Source of the DNA: Albugo candida
Taxonomy: Eukaryota; Oomycota; Peronosporomycetes; Albuginales
Direction of reading: 5' to 3'
Length of the DNA: 48,911 nucleotides
Assembly (NCBI GenBank): GCA_040437565.1
Contig: JBDOQK010000091.1
Span: 1 to 48,911 of the forward strand
A program made the position numbers and the translations under genes. The notes beneath the pieces were generated by a model. The model searched no databases, was not told the DNA's origin, and worked only from the letters and a program-made list of their open reading frames with translations. Below, piece by piece: positions 45,049 through 48,911 of the stretch; the stretch's first letter is position 1; each line of letters begins with the position of its first letter.

Positions 45049-45070
45049 CCCCCCCCCCCGTCTCCCGGAT

Positions 45071-45830
45071 TTATAGCCAATCGAAAGGCTGGAAAAGATT
45101 CCTCGCGTCGCGAAACTGCTCGGACGCGTAGGTTCCCTCTGTTACGAATCTGTTCGAAATAGATTCGTCACTTTAATGCTGATGTTTCGCCTTCTCACAC
45201 ACTTTTAACAATGACCGTAACTTGTACACGACCTTGGCACTTTGAGGATACGACACCTCCTATTCTTTCTAATAATTTTAATTCGAGGGTATAATAACTC
45301 GAGCAATCTTCAATACAGGATACGGGAAACACCTCTACAGACCGTCTTGTGTCTCTCCACATACTCTTGACGCTGTTCAAGCCATCCAGCATTGCGGAAT
45401 GTTTTTTGATCTATCATAAAATTCTGTTCCTCAAAGCATCATACACTATGCTTACAGCCTTCTCCGATCAGCTGGAATCTTGACCAAGATCATGTTCCTA
45501 TACAGCCACAATTCGGAGTGATTGATCAGAATGTCTGCTTCAAGGAGTCTGAGACCAATTTTCTTTCACGGCTAGGCTGAAGGCTTTTTGATTGGAACAA
45601 TACTTAGATGTGGCACATTTCTCCCATTTGCTGAATTCGGTACATGCTCTTGTGCTTTATTGGTTGATTTCATTCGTTTGAGTGTATACGAGTCATTCAG
45701 ACAGGTTCTCCCGCTTTTTCACTGGAAGAAAGCAGTGGGCTAATTCAAGTAGGCATGATGTAATTTAAATTGATAAATAAAAATGTAACTAAAAAAAAGT
45801 GGTCGGGATCTCACTGCCCTAAAATAAAGT
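45071..45830. other. No recognisable gene
   Basis: Spacer up to the left end of MULE-C. The second copy of the short A-rich repeat lies at about 45750-45800. No coding signal seen. Confidence 0.45.
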
Positions 45831-47708
45831 AATATACCAAGGCTGTATACTATACGTACGGATAGACACATGCCTAGGATTATAACGAGGAAAACCCAGT
45901 CGTGGGTGAAAAACCTCTGATCAATAATGCACTATGTAGTAAGGATGATGAAGCATACAATTACACGTCCCTTATCGCACAGGTTCCTACGATTATGGCC
46001 AAAATGGTACACATTCTACATCTCCTTCAGTGCTTTTCCATTTTCTCAGTTGCTTGTTGCGATGGGATCCGCTTCTTCTGTGGGCGCCCATTATTGTATC
46101 AAAATAGATGAACCGTTTCACACACCTCTTGTGAGGACATTTTCAGCACGATTTGCATTATGTTATCGTTGGATCTCTCAGAATAGGCGGCCGCAAACGT
46201 CGATGAGTTCCAGGAGTCATAAAAATACACGAACATGTTACGCAATTCTCTAGAATGCTTTGATGCTAATAATGCATAAATCAAACGCGATCCAGCAACT
46301 TCGAAGTAACCACACGAGCATCGCACAACTTTATCGTGGAATTGAACTGCAAACTTCTCCGGAATACTCCCCACCCTTGAGCGGATTGCGACGATGTAGC
46401 AACAGGTCGAGCATTCCTCAATTTCACCCCACCTCGCAGCGGCCACTGTTTTCTCCAGTTTTCGTGATGCATATGGAGTTATTACTTCCCAGCCTTTCAC
46501 ATTACTGTTATTTGCAGCCCACTTGCACGCCATGTAACGTTCAAACCCATTAAGCAGTCGATGATAGGAGACTCCGATTTCCTTTCAACACGCTGTTTAC
46601 CGCTTCCACGTTGTTTGATGTCAAAGTGTTTTATCTTGGACATGGTGAGTAAGCTGTTGAACAGTTCTCACGACCAATCTCCTGAAGCCACACCAGCGAA
46701 CTTGTTTTTACATTGGCGATATTCGATCTCGCCATCTCGTACTCCACCGTTGTTCGTGAACGAGCCAATATCCAGGCCAAATTCTTCAACAGCTTGGACT
46801 TGTATTTCCTGGTAATATTTTCCATCAAATTCCGGAAGCAGAAAATGTGGAACGTCTGGTGCCGATATATGCATAGCTTTCATAAGTCCCTTCTCTCTAT
46901 CCGATATCACGAATGCTGGGGATGGATGGAGGTGCGAGAGTTGGAGGTCCAAAAACCAGCTCCAGTTATCTTCATTTGGAACTCGCTGTTTCGTTTTCGA
47001 AAGCACCCAGCATGGAGAATCCTACCGATTGATGCCTTCATTAACGTGCCGTCCACAGATATCCCACGCTCGCTGTATGACTTATATGCCTAAAGCCCTT
47101 CCCGGAAAATATACTAAACCGCATGAAATAATCATCTACGATTTTAAGCTTGGCTTCGCGGTCTCGAATGTTTAGTGCAGCCATGAAGGATGTAATGAGG
47201 CTGTATTGCTTAATATTACTTCCTCGCAATCAAGATTCAACTTTTTTGAGTGCGTGAGCAGAAGTCATATACTTTGTTTGTACCATCATGGGAGTCGCTT
47301 TCCCACTAGAGATTATGGCGATATATCTGACTGCAGGACTTACAGCAAGTTTTTTCGCAGCTGTATATCTACGAGATTCCTTTGACGATTCGGATAATTA
47401 ATAGAGGTGCAAAAAAACTTCGTTGGAGGGCTGGATGTCTGCGAAAAGGCAAACGGCACAACGAAGAAACAGCCATGCTGTGTGCACAGTGCCTTATAAC
47501 GCCGATCATCATTTGACACCACACGAAACGGACGGTTATATTCTCGGTTGTACTCAATTTCTGCTTGAAATATATCCCTTTTATTGGCATAACTCCTTTA
47601 TCGAAGGAGCTGCTGCTAGTAGTCTGTTCCTCGTCGTCGCTTTCTATCGCTGGTATTAAATTGTGTAATGTGTATATCCGTACCTATAGTATACAGCCTT
47701 GGTATATT
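45831..47708 (-). mobile_element. MULE-C: Mutator-like transposon with near-identical 41-bp TIRs
   Basis: The left end (45831-45871) starts AATATACCAAGGCTGTATAC and the right end (47668-47708) is its reverse complement with 2 differences in 41 bp. The 1.88-kb element carries a broken MULE transposase on the minus strand. I see no clear target duplication. The high TIR similarity suggests the youngest DNA transposon in the window, though the coding part is already decayed. Confidence 0.78.
46099..47600 (-). pseudogene. MULE-C transposase pseudogene
   Basis: On the minus strand, in order: an N-terminal MuDR-type domain (FVSNDDRRYKALCTQHGCFF, about 47370-47540); AYKSYSERGISVDGT with the first catalytic Asp near 47051; DNWSWFLDLQLSHLHPSPAF and VISDREKGL with the second Asp near 46900; an HIMENY-like block and the segment KNLAWILARSRTTVEYE (about 46720-46830); YSPCPR; then WEVITPYASRKLEKTVAAA and a SWIM-type finger, RCSCGYFEVAGSRL, ending at about 46099. 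The SWIM finger keeps the first C.C pair (about 46320 and 46314), but the expected PC.H pair is replaced by GSRLIYAL. Frames change between blocks. Relative to MULE-A and MULE-B it is a different MULE lineage, with a SWIM finger and no zinc knuckle seen. Confidence 0.78.
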
Positions 47709-47727
47709 GTATTATTTATTTATTAAA

Positions 47728-48496
47728 GGGATTCGGTGTAGCCACACACCCTAACTCAAATAAGAACACCAGTATCACCACATCCTCGTAATATCCTAAA
47801 TAGATGGGAGCCCGTATCGCTAGACTTACTAAAGTAAAATCAATTCTATGAAGGAACCGATATCGCTACACACCCTTAATGCCTTAAATTAAATGGGGAT
47901 CGGTATCACCACACCCACTACAATAGGCCAGAAGGGTGAAGTTGAAAAAGTCATTAAGCCCTCCGAGGGCAGATACTGGAGTGCACTCGTGACCGTAAGT
48001 CAGAAGTACCTTAATACACAACAAGTTGGCAGCTAAAGGTAACAGATTACATGAGGCGTTTGTTTGTGCATTTAATCTGGAGTATCGTGAATAGGCTATT
48101 TGAAAAGCAACTACAACTAAATGGTACGTTCATAGCCTAGGCTGTAGTGACGTTTTCCACTTGCGTTGACAAAGAGTTGCTTAAGGCTAAATTTTCATAC
48201 GCTTAAATTTTCCAGGTCCAGCGTATATTGCAAAAAAACAAAAAAAAAAGTGGGGCTCTACATTCTTCAGACAAAAACATGAGGCCTTCCACCGGCTCAG
48301 TCGTAGACATTCGCTTCAATCGGTGTATAGGCTCTCCATGCGTTCAATCTAATTGCTGATGCCAGGCACGCGAAATACTAGAAAGGAGAAATAGGTTTTA
48401 TAGCAAGAATGCTAAGGTTCCCTGTAATTTAGGGGGGGTGGTGATACCGGTTCCCATTTAGTAAGGGAATTAAGGTGTGTGTGGCTAAACCGAAAT
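47728..48496. mobile_element. Element F: MITE-like element with subterminal iterons
   Basis: The left part carries five direct copies of a motif close to GG(G/A)A.CCGGTATC(A/G)CCACACCC, starting at 47728, 47764, 47806, 47853 and 47895. The right part carries the same motif inverted, at about 48415, 48432-48455 and 48465-48496. The outermost units, TTCGGTGTAGCCACACACC and the reversed CGGTTTAGCCACACACACC, make an inverted repeat. The interior has no coding capacity. Arrays of short motifs next to inverted ends are typical transposase-binding sites. The bounds are approximate. Confidence 0.6.
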
Positions 48497-48692
48497 TTTT
48501 TTTTCATGAAATCCAATATCATAATCGAAAACAGTATACTCAGTAGCGAGATTCAACAGAGATTCACCTACTAACACCTTGTAACATTCCAACATAGCAA
48601 CAGTACGCTTTAGAGTACAATAATCAGCACCTTCAACACATGTGGTATCAGGCAATTCTACTGAGAAATTCAACAATTTAGTAATTTGGCTT

Positions 48693-48765
48693 TGGTCATA
48701 CTGGGGCTCGAACCCAGGACCGCAGCGTTATTAGCACTGTGCTCTACCAACTGAGCTATACGACC
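48693..48765 (-). tRNA. tRNA-Ile (anticodon AAU)
   Basis: Read on the minus strand: acceptor arm GGTCGTA pairing with TATGACC plus discriminator A; D arm GCTCAGTTGGTAGAGC; anticodon stem CAGTG/CGCTG around loop CTAATAA, giving anticodon AAT (AAU); five-base variable loop; T arm CTGGG-TTCGAGC-CCCAG. All arms pair, with two G-T pairs. No intron and no encoded CCA, as usual for a eukaryotic nuclear tRNA. It sits alone beyond the MITE-like element F. Confidence 0.95.
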
Positions 48766-48911
48766 CACTTCTCAATTTGCCGGCTACTAAGCAACCCGCC
48801 AATTTAGTAAAAACAACTCGAAAAAACAACTTTTTTCAACTCCTGCCTCTCGAAAACAATGGTTCAAGTCGACATATCGACACAACCCAGGGTGCTAGCG
48901 TCCACTTGTAG
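48766..48911. other. Right window edge, no gene
   Basis: Short spacer 5' of the tRNA gene. Nothing recognised. Confidence 0.4.

Noticed and set aside
47728-47915. Spaced repeats in element F as a CRISPR array
   Set aside because: The units are degenerate, spacing is irregular (36-47 bp), the array has inverted partners on the far side, and the setting is eukaryotic.

Overview
The window looks like a repeat-rich, gene-poor stretch of an oomycete-type nuclear genome (downy mildew, white rust or a close relative). The reasons are very short GT-AG introns (51 to 59 nt), many MULE (Mutator-like) DNA transposons with FAR1-like and SWIM zinc-finger domains, old Ty1/copia elements of the kind common in that group, and a eukaryotic tRNA gene. 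The species cannot be fixed from sequence alone. By eye the DNA is AT-rich.

Only four host genes are well supported. A PIH1-domain protein (17233-18627, +) faces a three-exon MscS-type mechanosensitive channel (19281-20754, -) tail to tail. A two-exon gene (22933-23349, -) encodes a divergent ubiquitin-like protein: its first 76 residues align without gaps to ubiquitin and end in Arg-Gly-Gly, followed by a very hydrophobic 45-residue tail. A tRNA-Ile(AAU) lies at 48693-48765 (-). They show no obvious functional link. PIH1 proteins work in HSP90/R2TP and axonemal dynein assembly, MscS channels relieve membrane tension, and the ubiquitin-like protein has no assignable partner.

Most of the rest is transposon. 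From left to right: an LTR-like repeat (1-313, -); colliding copia fragments (2.8-4.0 kb); a MULE split by a Tc1/mariner copy (4.4-7.8 kb); copia RT and gag scraps (7.9-8.67 kb); a long broken copia element with both LTRs (9669-14774, -); the host-gene island (17.2-23.4 kb); a MULE deletion derivative with compound TIRs (24919-26265); a shorter broken copia element with a perfect 5-bp target duplication (26682-29756, +); one arm of a 1-kb inverted dispersed repeat (30.25-31.35 kb; the other arm is at 39.8-41.0 kb); a 1.69-kb block present twice around a gap (32.0-35.5 kb); two more copies of the LTR-like family (35.5-36.7 kb); a non-autonomous TIR element (37743-39039); a MULE with a decayed but recognisable transposase (41113-44213); another MULE with nearly identical 41-bp TIRs (45831-47708, -); and an iteron-bearing MITE-like element (47728-48496).

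The window holds ten gaps, each exactly 100 N. At six of them the sequence just left of the gap is repeated immediately right of it (22 to 1691 bp), so these look like unmerged overlapping contigs rather than missing DNA. Features spanning them are partly counted twice.
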